Assembly: GCA_013178295.1 (NCBI GenBank)
Contig: JABLWW010000001.1
Location: forward strand, 186,001 to 250,000
From: Anaerolineae bacterium
Lineage (GTDB): Bacteria > Chloroflexota > Anaerolineae > Anaerolineales > Anaerolineaceae
Reading direction: 5' to 3'
DNA: 64,000 bases
Shown here: in pieces, positions 44,684 to 54,815 of the stretch
Layout: every line of letters starts with the position of its first letter
Numbering within the stretch: position 1 is the stretch's first letter
Made by a program: the position numbers and the translations under genes
The notes under the pieces: generated by a model
Seen by the model: only the letters and a program-made list of their open reading frames with translations
Databases searched by the model: none
What the model was told of the DNA's origin: nothing

Positions 44684-45169
44684 ATGGCAAAGGCAATCAT
44701 GGTTGGTTTGGAGGCGCCCGATTTTGAGCTGGTGGACACGCGGGGGCAAAAGGTGCGCCTTTCTGAGTTCCGCGGCAAGAAGCTGATAGTTCTGGTTCTC
44801 AATCGAGGCTTTGCCTGACCCTTCTGCCGTCGGCACATGGCGCAGTTGCGCCGGGATTATGCAGAGTTTGTGAAACGTGACGCCGAAATACTGGCGCTTG
44901 GTCCGGATGGTCCAGCTGCCTATCAGCGTTTCTGGCAGCAGGAGGATATTCCGTACATTGGTCTTTCGGATATCGGTTCGAAGACGGCTGACCTGTACTA
45001 TCAGGAAGTTAACTTGCTGAAACTTGGGCGTATGCCAGCTGTGTTTATCGTTGACCGACAGGGTAGAATCCGTTATAGCCATTATGGTCGTTCAATGGCA
45101 GATATTCCTGAGAACCAGGAGGTGCTGCAAGAGCTGGATCGGATACGCGCAGAGGAGGGGGCGGGGTAG
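44684..45169 (+). CDS. Redoxin (peroxiredoxin-like) selenoprotein, UGA read as selenocysteine
   Basis: 161 residues if TGA 44816-44818 is decoded as Sec. The protein before the UGA starts like AhpC/TSA proteins (APDFELVDTRGQKVRLSEFRG, in two parts) and the strand LIVLVLNRGFA leads to U45-PF-C48. The part after continues in the same frame through CRRHMAQLRRDYAEF and MPAVFIVDRQGRIRYSHYG to a normal stop. U45 takes the place of the redox Cys, giving a UxxC motif. RBS AAGGAG before ATG 44684. A SECIS-like hairpin follows the UGA. A plain reading would leave two fragments and no active site. Confidence 0.85.
44816..44852 (+). promoter_or_regulatory. Selenocysteine UGA codon and candidate bacterial SECIS hairpin
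   Basis: TGA at 44816-44818 is followed by GGCGC (44839-44843), loop AGTT (44844-44847) and GCGCC (44848-44852). The apical loop starts 25 nt after the UGA, and its second base is G. Both properties fit the described bacterial SECIS pattern (short stem, small loop with a G in the first two bases, 16-37 nt from the UGA). Confidence 0.75.
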
Positions 45170-45172
45170 TTT

Positions 45173-45685
45173 TTACTTCGCTGAAAATGTTTTTGTTGGA
45201 ATTGTGATGACCTGTGCGGTATGCCGGGTAAGCGCAAAGAAGCGCAGCATATCCTCGCGGTGTATGACCAATGTGGCGGTGTTGACCATGGGATGACATT
45301 GCCAGCTTGGCTGCGTCCAGAGGTCTTGATCAATCAGCAGGTTGACACAACCGCTTGTATCGTTGGCCAGCGATAGTAAGGTTACTGACCCGGGTTCGAT
45401 ACCGAGAAGCGTAAGCAGTTGTTCCGCAGAGCCAAAGCGTATATTCTTGCCAATGCCTAAAAGTCTTGCGAGCTGGTTAAAGTCAATGCGTTTATCTTCC
45501 AGCGTTGCCAGCAGGTAGAAGCGTTCGCCTTTCTGATCGCGCAAAAAGAGATTTTTTGTCCGAGCGCCGGGCTTGTTGTTTGTGTAGATAGAGGCTTGCT
45601 CACACGTGTAAACAGCCGGGTGATCAAAGCGCTGATATTGGATGCCGTTTGCATTCAGGAATGCGAGTAACTCTTCTTCTGTCAT
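45173..45685 (-). CDS. YbaK/ProX-type aminoacyl-tRNA deacylase
   Basis: 170 residues of the Cys-tRNA(Pro)/Ala-tRNA(Pro) deacylase family. The conserved Lys lies in the ARTKNLFLRD segment, with GSVTLLSLANDTSG and the C-terminal HPMVNTATLVI. It edits mischarged tRNA-Pro as a free-standing protein (PrdX/ProXp-ala like). Convergent with the selenoprotein gene, 3 bp apart. Exact misacylated substrate uncertain. Confidence 0.85.
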   Translation of the reverse strand: MTEEELLAFLNANGIQYQRFDHPAVYTCEQASIYTNNKPGARTKNLFLRDQKGERFYLLATLEDKRIDFNQLARLLGIGKNIRFGSAEQLLTLLGIEPGSVTLLSLANDTSGCVNLLIDQDLWTQPSWQCHPMVNTATLVIHREDMLRFFALTRHTAQVITIPTKTFSAK

Positions 45686-45706
45686 CGAAGCCTGACGGAG
45701 GTCGTT

Positions 45707-46606
45707 TTACCTGTTCCACTCGATCAGGATGGACTGAGCAAGGTCATCAAGCAGTTGCAGGTTCGGCTTGAAACTTTCGGGTGGCTGGGCGTTGAGTTGT
45801 GCTTCGATATCAGCAATGTAATTGCTGAAGTTGTTGGCAAATGTCTCGTAGTCTTGACCGGGCGGCAGGTCTGTATATGTAGCCGGAAGCATAGGGTGAG
45901 AAACTGGAAGGATGACAGAGACATAGAAGCGGTTATCTTTGGTGAGCCCCTGAAAGGTGTAAAAAAGCGAGTTGTTGTTGATTGGGGCTGCTGCCTGACC
46001 ATACTGGCTCAGAAAACGAACGCCGCTGCCATTCTTAAAGTCGAAATACTTTATCTGTGCCTGCATCATTTGTGCGGCGTTCCACATGGGCAAAAAGGGG
46101 ATATCTTCTGTTAGCTGGGGCTTGTTGATAAGAATACTCTGAAGGCTGCTGATTTTGTTACCAGCGTTTGCATCCATGGAAGCATATTCGCTGACGGGGT
46201 AAATGTACAGCTGGGGTTTGTGAAAGGTGTCAGCAAGCAGGTAATTTTCCAGGACGAAATGCAATGTTTCGGGTGAGATTTCCCAGGATGGCATATCTTC
46301 TGATGGAGGTGTTGCGGGTAGCTTTTCTGCCCAGGCACTGCCAGCAAGGGATTTATCGAAGGAGAAGCTGGCACCCTCAAATGAAATATGCGTGAGGTTG
46401 TCGGGGGTCGGTGGTGGAGGTGGTGGGGGGGGCGGCTCTGTGGGAGATTCAGCCTGAGGGGGTTCTGTTGGTTTTTCGGCGGGTGGTATCACGGGTGGGG
46501 GTGTTGTGGGGGAGGGTTTTTGCAAACCAGTATCAACTTGCACACTACATGCAAGGGTTATCAAGACAATAAGAGCGGTGAGTATCCAGTACCTTGCGTG
46601 ATTCAT
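45707..46606 (-). CDS. Proline-rich lipoprotein of unknown function
   Basis: 299 residues. Signal peptide with lipobox (LACS, Cys20), then a Pro/Thr/Glu-rich linker including a nine-proline run (about 58-66), then about 230 residues of a soluble domain (SFEGASFSFDKSLAGSAW onward) with no catalytic motif seen. It should be lipid-anchored on the outer face of the membrane. No recognised family. Located between the deacylase and pyrG genes, same strand. Confidence 0.65.
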   Translation of the reverse strand: MNHARYWILTALIVLITLACSVQVDTGLQKPSPTTPPPVIPPAEKPTEPPQAESPTEPPPPPPPPPTPDNLTHISFEGASFSFDKSLAGSAWAEKLPATPPSEDMPSWEISPETLHFVLENYLLADTFHKPQLYIYPVSEYASMDANAGNKISSLQSILINKPQLTEDIPFLPMWNAAQMMQAQIKYFDFKNGSGVRFLSQYGQAAAPINNNSLFYTFQGLTKDNRFYVSVILPVSHPMLPATYTDLPPGQDYETFANNFSNYIADIEAQLNAQPPESFKPNLQLLDDLAQSILIEWNR

Positions 46607-46635
46607 GATACACCTCCAAATGATATACAGACGTT

Positions 46636-48282
<1,647 letters not shown>

Positions 48283-48361
48283 TTAAAAAGCAAAGTGGGG
48301 GGGCGTTGACATAGCGCCGATCCCCACCAATGCTAATCCGGTTTGGTTTTTTGGATAAAAA

Positions 48362-49201
48362 TCAGGCGTTGATCTTGGTTTCGAGTGTACGTGCCAATAT
48401 CTCTTCATGTTCCTGGGGGAGCGACTTAACCTTTTTGGCTTTATTTTCGGAGCGTTTTTCCTTCTTGCGTGCCATTGCCTCGCGCCATGCCAGTTCCATC
48501 ACGGTAGGATCGGGTTCAACTTCTTCTGCTTCGTCTGCTGTGTGTTCTTTTTCCCGGTGGCTCTCGGTCTGTGGATATTCCCCTTTGCGACCAGATTTTT
48601 TGCCGCGCGCACGTCTGTCTTTTTGTTCAACTACTTTGGGCGTTTCTTCTTTTTCTTCGGCCTCTGGTTCCGGGAGGATGGCTTTCATGCTAAGCTTGAT
48701 CTGCTTCTTGTGGCGGTTGACTTCCAAGATTTCCGCCTCGATTTCATCCCCTTCCTTGACGACATCGGAGGGCTGGCGAACATATCCGTGGGACATTTCG
48801 CTGATGTGCACCAGACCGGGGCGTTCAGCGCCAATCTCGACAAAAACACCAAAAGGCTCCATTCTGACGACAGTACCCTTGACAACCATACCCGCTTTGA
48901 GATCGCGCCATTCATAGCCCAGAGGTTTTTGCATGGTCAGCTCGATATGGTCTTGTTTGACCTTTTTCACCCAGACATCTACCGTTTGGCCGACCTGTAA
49001 AACATCTTCGACACGCTTTGGTGTTTCACTCTCTGCCTGAACAGGTATTTGCGAGATGTGCAAGACCGCTGGCTGGTCTATGCCGATGTCAATCAGCGCC
49101 CCTGCAATGCTTATTTTTGCCACTTTACCAGTAAAGTGCATTTTTGCTTTTATTTCGCCAGGCTTTACCTGTGCAGAACTTCCTGAAACGCCCATTTCCA
49201 T
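48362..49201 (-). CDS. Two-domain S1 RNA-binding protein
   Basis: 279 residues. Two S1 OB-folds (about 20-90 and 105-175; FGVFVEIGAERPGLVHISEMS in the second) are followed by a charged, probably disordered tail rich in Lys/Glu (KDRRARGKKSGRKGEYP). Similar to the S1-domain proteins that resemble general stress or RNase-associated factors. RBS AAGGGAG at the right distance fixes the ATG 49201. Binds RNA; its function is otherwise unknown. Confidence 0.82.
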   Translation of the reverse strand: MEMGVSGSSAQVKPGEIKAKMHFTGKVAKISIAGALIDIGIDQPAVLHISQIPVQAESETPKRVEDVLQVGQTVDVWVKKVKQDHIELTMQKPLGYEWRDLKAGMVVKGTVVRMEPFGVFVEIGAERPGLVHISEMSHGYVRQPSDVVKEGDEIEAEILEVNRHKKQIKLSMKAILPEPEAEEKEETPKVVEQKDRRARGKKSGRKGEYPQTESHREKEHTADEAEEVEPDPTVMELAWREAMARKKEKRSENKAKKVKSLPQEHEEILARTLETKINA

Positions 49202-49279
49202 AGCGGTACTCCCTTACATAATTTTTAGCAACGCTCGATTATACACCCCGTGCACGGTGGTGTCAAATAAAAATCGGCT

Positions 49280-50527
49280 TCACTTTTGGGACAATAATTC
49301 AATGGCTTTCTCAAGCTGAGGATCCCGATTGGCTTTGATGTCGTCTTCGGTAATTTCCACGACGATATCAGGCTCAAGCCCTTTTTGGTGAATCTGACGT
49401 CTGTTGGGTGTTAGCCAGCGTGCCACAGTAACTCGTATGGCGCCCTGTTCATTTGCCAGTGGTATCCAGTTTTGCACTGAACCCTTGCCAAAGCTGGTTG
49501 TCCCTACGAGGATGCCGCGCTGATAATCTTGTATTGCGCCTGCGGTAATTTCGGAAGCGGAAGCACTGCCCTCGTTGATGAGGACAACAAGCGGGATATC
49601 TGTCGCCAGCCCGCCCTTTTTAGACTTTAAGGTATTTTGCCTGCCGTCTCCAAACTCCTCATACATCACAACTTGTCCTTTGCCAATAAACTCAGAAACC
49701 ACCTCAATTGCTGTATTGAGGTAGCCGCCGCCATTATTGCGCAGGTCTAAAATCAATCCCTTGGGTTCGTTTGCCAGGAGTTTTTTCAATTCTTGATGCA
49801 GTTCGGCAGAGGTTTTCTCTCCAAAGGTGAAAATGCGAACCAGGGCGATGTTGTTTTCCAGCATTTTGCCTTCTATGCTGGGCACGGCAATTTTGCGGCG
49901 AATGATCTTCACATCAAATGGCTGGCTTTCGTTTTCGCGTTGGATGGTTAGCACCACTGCGCTTCCAGCAGGGCCAAGAACGCGCCGCAGCACCAGATTG
50001 GGGTCAATGCCAGTCATATCCTCGCCGTTGATGGCAATGATGCGATCACCGGGCTTCAAACCGGCTTCTTCTGCGGGCGAATTGGGCATGGGGCTGATGA
50101 TCGTGAGGTATTCGGCTGTCACATCCACCCAGGCACCTATGCCTTCATACTCGCCTTCCAGCGGTGTGTTGGACTGCTGATATTGCTGCGGGTCCATGTA
50201 GGAGGTGTGCGGGTCGCCAAGCGCGTCTAACATCCCTCGTATTGCGCCGCGCATCATAGCCACATCATCAACTGGCTGATCGACATACTGCTTGTGAACA
50301 ACATCCCAGCTTTCCCAGAACGGAGAAAAGAGGGTTTCCAGCTCCTGCGGGCTGGCTTGGGGCATCGCTGTTTGGGCAGCGCTGGAGGTTATTTTATTAA
50401 ACGGTAATTGCGTGGCGAGGTCGGGCAGGAAGGTGGCACCAACCACAACGCCGCCCGAGAAAGCCGCCACAATTAATATCAACATTACCAATAAAGCAAT
50501 GATATAGCGGCTTAAATCAAGTTTCAT
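49280..50527 (-). CDS. C-terminal processing protease, S41 family
   Basis: 415 residues. A signal anchor (about 8-30), an N-terminal cap, a PDZ domain (about 110-200) and the peptidase core. The Ser of the catalytic dyad lies in NEGSASASE and the Lys in TTSFGKGSVQ. Homologous to CtpA/CtpB, which trim secreted proteins outside the membrane. RBS AGGAG fixes the start ATG 50527. Confidence 0.92.
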   Translation of the reverse strand: MKLDLSRYIIALLVMLILIVAAFSGGVVVGATFLPDLATQLPFNKITSSAAQTAMPQASPQELETLFSPFWESWDVVHKQYVDQPVDDVAMMRGAIRGMLDALGDPHTSYMDPQQYQQSNTPLEGEYEGIGAWVDVTAEYLTIISPMPNSPAEEAGLKPGDRIIAINGEDMTGIDPNLVLRRVLGPAGSAVVLTIQRENESQPFDVKIIRRKIAVPSIEGKMLENNIALVRIFTFGEKTSAELHQELKKLLANEPKGLILDLRNNGGGYLNTAIEVVSEFIGKGQVVMYEEFGDGRQNTLKSKKGGLATDIPLVVLINEGSASASEITAGAIQDYQRGILVGTTSFGKGSVQNWIPLANEQGAIRVTVARWLTPNRRQIHQKGLEPDIVVEITEDDIKANRDPQLEKAIELLSQK

Positions 50528-50602
50528 TCTTGTCTCCTGTACACTGTACCGTCTGGGCAGATGATGAATTTGCTCAGGGTACGGCTGAGGAAAAATTTGG
50601 GA

Positions 50603-50869
50603 TTAATTCTGTTCATGGGGTGTGCCTTCGGCAGTGGGCTTCTGACTTTCGCGCAACCTGGCTGTTCTCTGTGAAAGTTCTTGAAGGTGCTTATCTTCCT
50701 CTGCCCAGGGGGCGCTTAGAGACTGCGCAATGGACTGTAACCAGGCGGGAGGCCGTTGTTGATTTCTTGCTCTCCATGCGGTAAGCAGACTGATGTTAAG
50801 AGCGACGAAGATCACAATGATCAGGGCAATACAGAACCATGCGGTAAGAGGCAATTCTCTGGTCATCAT
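50603..50869 (-). CDS. Small single-pass membrane protein
   Basis: 88 residues: one hydrophobic segment (about 10-30) followed by a charged, partly helical tail (ELSQRTARLRESQK). The start overlaps the stop of the upstream HAD gene (ATGA), so both are made together. The tail would face the cytoplasm if the N-terminus is out. No known family; small proteins of this kind can act as scaffolds or regulators, but nothing here proves it. Confidence 0.55.
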   Translation of the reverse strand: MMTRELPLTAWFCIALIIVIFVALNISLLTAWRARNQQRPPAWLQSIAQSLSAPWAEEDKHLQELSQRTARLRESQKPTAEGTPHEQN

Positions 50870-51513
50870 TGGAAAAGCGGATGGGGTTTTAGAGCTAACG
50901 GTAAGTCTATGAGCGATTTAATGCCCTGATGATATTCTTTAGAAGGTTCATCACTTCCCACACGAATGGTAAAGAAGCCGGATTCCCGGGCGGTGGCCAG
51001 ATTTCCAACGGTGTCGTCAATGAGGACGCACTTGGCGGCATCATCTTCGCCGCTATATTTTAGCGCGATGTGATAGGCTTCTGGCATTGGCTTGCAATAG
51101 GGCGTTATGGTGTGGATGTCAATGATGTCTTCAAAGCAATCGCTGATTTGCAAGGCTTCGAGGACACGCTTGGCATGATTGGCATCGGCATTGGTAAAAA
51201 TGAATTTGCGCTGCGGGTAGCTTTTCAGCACGCGGCGAAGTTCGGGGTCTGGTTTGAGATAATTCTGCAGTGGGATATCGTGTACAAAATCCAGGTAGAA
51301 GTTTTCATCAATGTGATACAGTGCCTTAAGACCGCGCAAGGTTGTGCCATAATTGGAGTACAGATATTGACGGGTTGCCGGTATTTCCTCCCAGCTAAAG
51401 TGCATTTTTTCGTGAAGAAACAAATCTATGCGCTGGCGGATGGCTTCCCAAAGACCTGTGGAAGAGGGGTATACAGTTTCATCCAGGTCGATGAATAGCG
51501 TTTTGTATAGCAT
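50866..51513 (-). CDS. HAD-superfamily hydrolase, pyrimidine 5'-nucleotidase-like
   Basis: 215 residues. All HAD motifs: nucleophile DLDET (motif I), FTNADANH (II), Lys in CKPMPEAY (III) and LIDDTVGNL (IV). The cap is small and helical. It resembles the Sdt1/pyrimidine 5'-nucleotidase subgroup. The frame opens earlier, but ATG 51513 gives the family N-terminus LYKTLFIDLDETVYPS and has CAGGG upstream. Coupled to the small membrane protein downstream by a 4-bp overlap. Confidence 0.82.
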   Translation of the reverse strand: MLYKTLFIDLDETVYPSSTGLWEAIRQRIDLFLHEKMHFSWEEIPATRQYLYSNYGTTLRGLKALYHIDENFYLDFVHDIPLQNYLKPDPELRRVLKSYPQRKFIFTNADANHAKRVLEALQISDCFEDIIDIHTITPYCKPMPEAYHIALKYSGEDDAAKCVLIDDTVGNLATARESGFFTIRVGSDEPSKEYHQGIKSLIDLPLALKPHPLFQ

Positions 51514-51577
51514 ACCCTGGAGTATAACCGATTTGTTTTGCGTGCTGAAGGGCTTTTTAAAAATAAGAGAATGTTGA

Positions 51578-52372
51578 TTATGAAAGGTGGTGTTGGGATT
51601 TTCCGTTTCCAGAAGGGATGACAATGGGCAGGTTTTCAGTGCTTGTCATGACTTCAAAAGGTATGCGGTATACCTCAGATAACACCTCGGGTTTGAAGAC
51701 CTCTTGCGGCGCACCTTTGCTGATGAGCTTTCCGTCGAATAGTATGGCAATTTGATCACAAAACCGCGCCAGCAGGTTAGGGTCGTGCAGGATAACTAAC
51801 GCTGCAAGCCGGTCTTCTTTGACCAAACGCTGTATTTTTTCAAGCAGGTCCATCTGATAGTAGATATCCAGATGAGCAGTTGGTTCGTCCATCAGCAAGA
51901 TGGGGGTGGATTGTGCCAGCGCGCGCGCCAGGATTAAGCGTTGCTGTTCACCGCCTGATAACTCGCCCAGCCGTCGGTGTGCCAGCTCCAGGGTGTTGGT
52001 GCGGAGCATTGCCTCGCGAGTTTTTTGGGTATCTTGTTTTGAGGTTTGTCCCAGCCAATTGATGTAAGGGGTTCTTCCCAGTAGCACCATTTCCCAGCCG
52101 GTGAATGAGGGGGGGATGTTGATGGTCTGGGGAATCACGGCAATCAGGCGCGCACGCTCATTATCGGAAAGCTGATTGATGTCCTTTTCCAGGATTTTGA
52201 CGCATCCTGTTGGTACAGGGCACAGCCCGCAAAGCGCGTAGATAAGTGTGGATTTGCCTGCGCCGTTTGGGCCTATAAGACCCACTACCTCACCGGCATG
52301 TACTTCCAGATTGACGTTTTTGAGTATCTGGCTTTTGCCTAGAGTAACCGAGAGACCTTTAACGCTGATCAT
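51578..52372 (-). CDS. btuD: ABC transporter ATPase, BtuD/FhuC type
   Basis: 264 residues from ATG 52372 (the frame can start at 52405). Walker A GPNGAGKST, signature LSGGEQQRL, Walker B LLMDEPTAHLD and the switch His are all present. It powers the type II importer encoded with the two preceding genes. The riboswitch upstream of that operon points to corrinoids as cargo; by sequence alone haem or siderophore could not be excluded. Last gene of the btuF-btuC-btuD order. Confidence 0.85.
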   Translation of the reverse strand: MISVKGLSVTLGKSQILKNVNLEVHAGEVVGLIGPNGAGKSTLIYALCGLCPVPTGCVKILEKDINQLSDNERARLIAVIPQTINIPPSFTGWEMVLLGRTPYINWLGQTSKQDTQKTREAMLRTNTLELAHRRLGELSGGEQQRLILARALAQSTPILLMDEPTAHLDIYYQMDLLEKIQRLVKEDRLAALVILHDPNLLARFCDQIAILFDGKLISKGAPQEVFKPEVLSEVYRIPFEVMTSTENLPIVIPSGNGKSQHHLS

Positions 52373-52414
52373 GCTTGCCCTTGCATCGAAAAATCTTGTG
52401 CCCATATTGTCTTT

Positions 52415-53479
52415 TTACCAATATTTCTGTTGTTTTGCTTTGCGTAAAATGACAAGAAAGAATGGCGTTCCGCATAGCGCAGTGATAATCCCTACAGGAA
52501 TTTCCTGCGGAGCGACGACTGTCCTCGCTAAGACATCTGCAATCAGTAGCAGGCTGGCGCCGTTGATGATTGCCAGAGGCAGCAGTTTGCGATAGTCACT
52601 TACCCATATCATTCGGACAGTGTGCGGGACGATGAGGCCAACAAAGCCAATGATCCCTGAGAATGCAACTGCTGCGGAAGTGGTTAGCGTAGCGGCAAGT
52701 ATGATCAGGAATCGAACCCGTTTGACCGGTAAACCGAGTGTCTGTGCCTGTTCTTCACCCAGCTGTAACACGTTTAGAAGATGCCCGCTTGCCGCAAGTG
52801 TTGCCAGTCCCAATGTGGCGAGGGGAAGCACTGCAATGACGGGCTGCCACCCGCTCATGGTTGACCCGCCCAGCAGCCACACCAGCGAGTGCCGCAGACG
52901 CTGCTGTAGATTGATGATCAGGAAGGAAGTCAGCGAGGTCGCAAATGAGCTGACAGCGACGCCTGCTAGAATAAGATTGGTGGTTTGCAACCCTTGTGTG
53001 TCACGTGCGATTTGGTAAACGATGAATACAGTTAGCAGTGCACCGACAAATGCGGCAACAGGAACGGCGAATAGCCCCACGATGGTGTAAGGCAGGGGAA
53101 AGCTCATCATGATGACTGCCCCTAAACCGGCGCCGGAGGCTACCCCGATCAGGTATGGTTCAGCCAGAGGGTTGCGGAATAGCCCCTGATATACTGCCCC
53201 GCTGCCAGCCAGGGCAGCGCCGGTCAGCCCAACCATCACGGTGCGGGGCAGCCGCAGGGTGAAGAGGATGGTGGAAAACGATTGTGGTGCAGTGTCTAAA
53301 CTGGAAGCTCCACCGATCTTAGAAATTAGCAGCTTGACAAGCGTTGCGAGCGGAATAGAAACACTTCCGAGGGTGATGCTGATAATGATACAGGCTGCCA
53401 GTATCAGCAGGCTGACAAGATACGGATGCGTTCGCATGTCCGCTGTGTTTGGGGTTCGTACGTGGCTTGGTGTGGTCAA
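52415..53479 (-). CDS. btuC: ABC transporter permease, BtuC/FecCD type
   Basis: 354 residues with about ten transmembrane helices. Family signatures include RLPRTVMVGLTGAALAGSG and the cytoplasmic loop LGLPVKRVRF that contacts the ATPase. The start overlaps the end of the solute-binding gene by 4 bp. It forms the membrane channel of the corrinoid-type importer whose expression is set by the cobalamin riboswitch. Confidence 0.87.
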   Translation of the reverse strand: MTTPSHVRTPNTADMRTHPYLVSLLILAACIIISITLGSVSIPLATLVKLLISKIGGASSLDTAPQSFSTILFTLRLPRTVMVGLTGAALAGSGAVYQGLFRNPLAEPYLIGVASGAGLGAVIMMSFPLPYTIVGLFAVPVAAFVGALLTVFIVYQIARDTQGLQTTNLILAGVAVSSFATSLTSFLIINLQQRLRHSLVWLLGGSTMSGWQPVIAVLPLATLGLATLAASGHLLNVLQLGEEQAQTLGLPVKRVRFLIILAATLTTSAAVAFSGIIGFVGLIVPHTVRMIWVSDYRKLLPLAIINGASLLLIADVLARTVVAPQEIPVGIITALCGTPFFLVILRKAKQQKYW

Positions 53480-54477
53480 AATTCGAGATCGCTGTGAATG
53501 ATTTTTGCCAGTTCAAATAGACCGGTAGACAGACGTGGCCCCGGACGGCTGACAAGGTCATCATTAAAGGGGTAAACCCGCTGTTCCTGGACAGCTTTCA
53601 TTTCTTTCCATCCAGGGCGCTGGATGACCTCTTCAACTGTCATGCCGAAGAGTGAATCGCCCAGCAAAATGATATCGGGGTTCTGCACCAGCAGTTCTTC
53701 CTGGCTGATTTGTGCCCAGTCACCTTGAAGTGAAGCGCCAATGTTTTGCCCGCCAGCCATGTTGATGAGCATATCTACAAATGTTCCTGGGCCAGATGTC
53801 CATGGTTTTGTAGGGTCGCTTCCATCCAGTTCGTAAAACACTTTGGGCTTGTAGCTCACTTTCTGAACGGCGTTTTGTGTTTTTTCCACCTGTTCTTTCA
53901 TTTGCTGCACAAGTTGTGTAGCGTTTTCCTGCTTTCCTACCAGTGTTGCCACGGTATTGATGTTGGTATATAGCTCCTCAAAGGTTTTTGGGTTAGAAAC
54001 CAGGAAAATAGTAATTCCCAGTTCCTCGATGTCTTTTACCTGTTCGGCGGAGTTGATACCGGCTGCCAGAACCAGGTCTGGCTGAAGACGGACAATCTCT
54101 TCGAGATTGTGCTTCTGGATGCCGCCAATGCTTGGCAGACTGGTTGCTTCGGGAGGATAGTTTGAAAAGTCATCTCTTCCAACAACTTGCTGAGCGGCAC
54201 TCAGGGCGAAAAGAATCTCTGTGTTGGATGGCGCCAGACTGATGACCCGCTGGGCTGGTGTTTTGAGGGTAACTTTTCGCCCCAATCCATCGATTAGGGT
54301 GATGGAGGTATCGGGTGTGGATATCTGCAGAGTGCTGGCAACAGGTGAGGGTTGTGGCAGGGCGGGGGTTGTGGTGGGGGGCTGGGCAACGATGGGGTTG
54401 CAGCCAGAAAGGAGTGTTATCAGAACCAACAAAGAGAGAGACAGCAGGAATTTTGATTTTTGATATGTCTGTTGCAT
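53476..54477 (-). CDS. btuF: ABC transporter solute-binding lipoprotein, BtuF type
   Basis: 333 residues. Signal peptide and lipobox (LLSGC), a Pro/Thr linker, then the two-lobe helical-backbone domain of the BtuF/FhuD fold, beginning PAQRVISLAPSNTEILFAL. It should bind corrinoid outside the cell. Its ATG (54477) follows directly on the eight-T tract of a riboswitch terminator; the only SD-like sequence (GGGAG, 54492-54488) is inside the 3' arm of that hairpin. First gene of the operon. Confidence 0.87.
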   Translation of the reverse strand: MQQTYQKSKFLLSLSLLVLITLLSGCNPIVAQPPTTTPALPQPSPVASTLQISTPDTSITLIDGLGRKVTLKTPAQRVISLAPSNTEILFALSAAQQVVGRDDFSNYPPEATSLPSIGGIQKHNLEEIVRLQPDLVLAAGINSAEQVKDIEELGITIFLVSNPKTFEELYTNINTVATLVGKQENATQLVQQMKEQVEKTQNAVQKVSYKPKVFYELDGSDPTKPWTSGPGTFVDMLINMAGGQNIGASLQGDWAQISQEELLVQNPDIILLGDSLFGMTVEEVIQRPGWKEMKAVQEQRVYPFNDDLVSRPGPRLSTGLFELAKIIHSDLEF

Positions 54478-54512
54478 AAAAAAAAGACTCCCTGTTTTGT
54501 AAGATCAGGGAG
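54478..54512 (-). terminator. Riboswitch-linked terminator that also holds the btuF ribosome binding site
   Basis: On the minus strand CTCCCTG (54512-54506) pairs with CAGGGAG (54494-54488) across an 11-nt loop. TC and eight T residues (54485-54478) follow, directly joined to the ATG at 54477. The 3' arm contains the GGGAG that would serve as SD site. Confidence 0.88.
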
Positions 54513-54571
54513 GCAGAGGTTCGAGAGAGGGTTCTCGAGGTTCTCGCCTCCTTGCCGCGCGGCGGTAGAGA

Positions 54572-54692
54572 ACATGCCTTTTGGGTGGGCGACCTGACTT
54601 GCCAGAATTTGACTGGCTTACAGTTGCGGGACAGTGTCGGACTTGCACCGACTTCGCCATTAAGCGCCCCATCCGGGGGGTACGCACCATTC
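54572..54692 (-). ncRNA. Cobalamin riboswitch
   Basis: The minus strand carries the conserved core: AGTCGGTGCAAGTCCGAC, then CTGTCCCGCAACTGTAA, and the B12-box-type AAGTCAGGTCGCCC (54600-54587). It is followed by a linker with GGAGGC (54551-54546) able to pair with GCCTCC (54514-54509), and by the terminator. The exact 5' and 3' ends are estimates. It controls the btuFCD-type operon. Coordinates cover the aptamer only; together with the terminator it fills most of the 54478-54815 gap. Confidence 0.93.
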
Positions 54693-54815
54693 AGGCTTAT
54701 TTGGTTTTTGTTGAGGTGATTATATGCCTGGCAGCGAAGGGCGTCAAGGTTAAACGTTTTGTCTTTGTCTAAAAGCGGACTGCGAATTTGTGCATTATAA
54801 TTACCTGCGCTTGCC

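Noticed and set aside
44837-45169. Stand-alone gene beginning at ATG 44837
   Set aside because: It would start in the middle of the redoxin fold and lack the N-terminal strand and active site. There is no SD site before it, and the upstream segment in the same frame completes the fold.
44684-45169. Redoxin as a pseudogene with a nonsense mutation
   Set aside because: Only one change, exactly at the redox residue, with an intact frame on both sides and a SECIS-like hairpin at the right distance. Decay would be expected to hit other places too.
48300-48318. GGCG/CGCC hairpin before pyrG as an attenuator
   Set aside because: Only four base pairs with a nine-nt loop and no T-run or known leader pattern.
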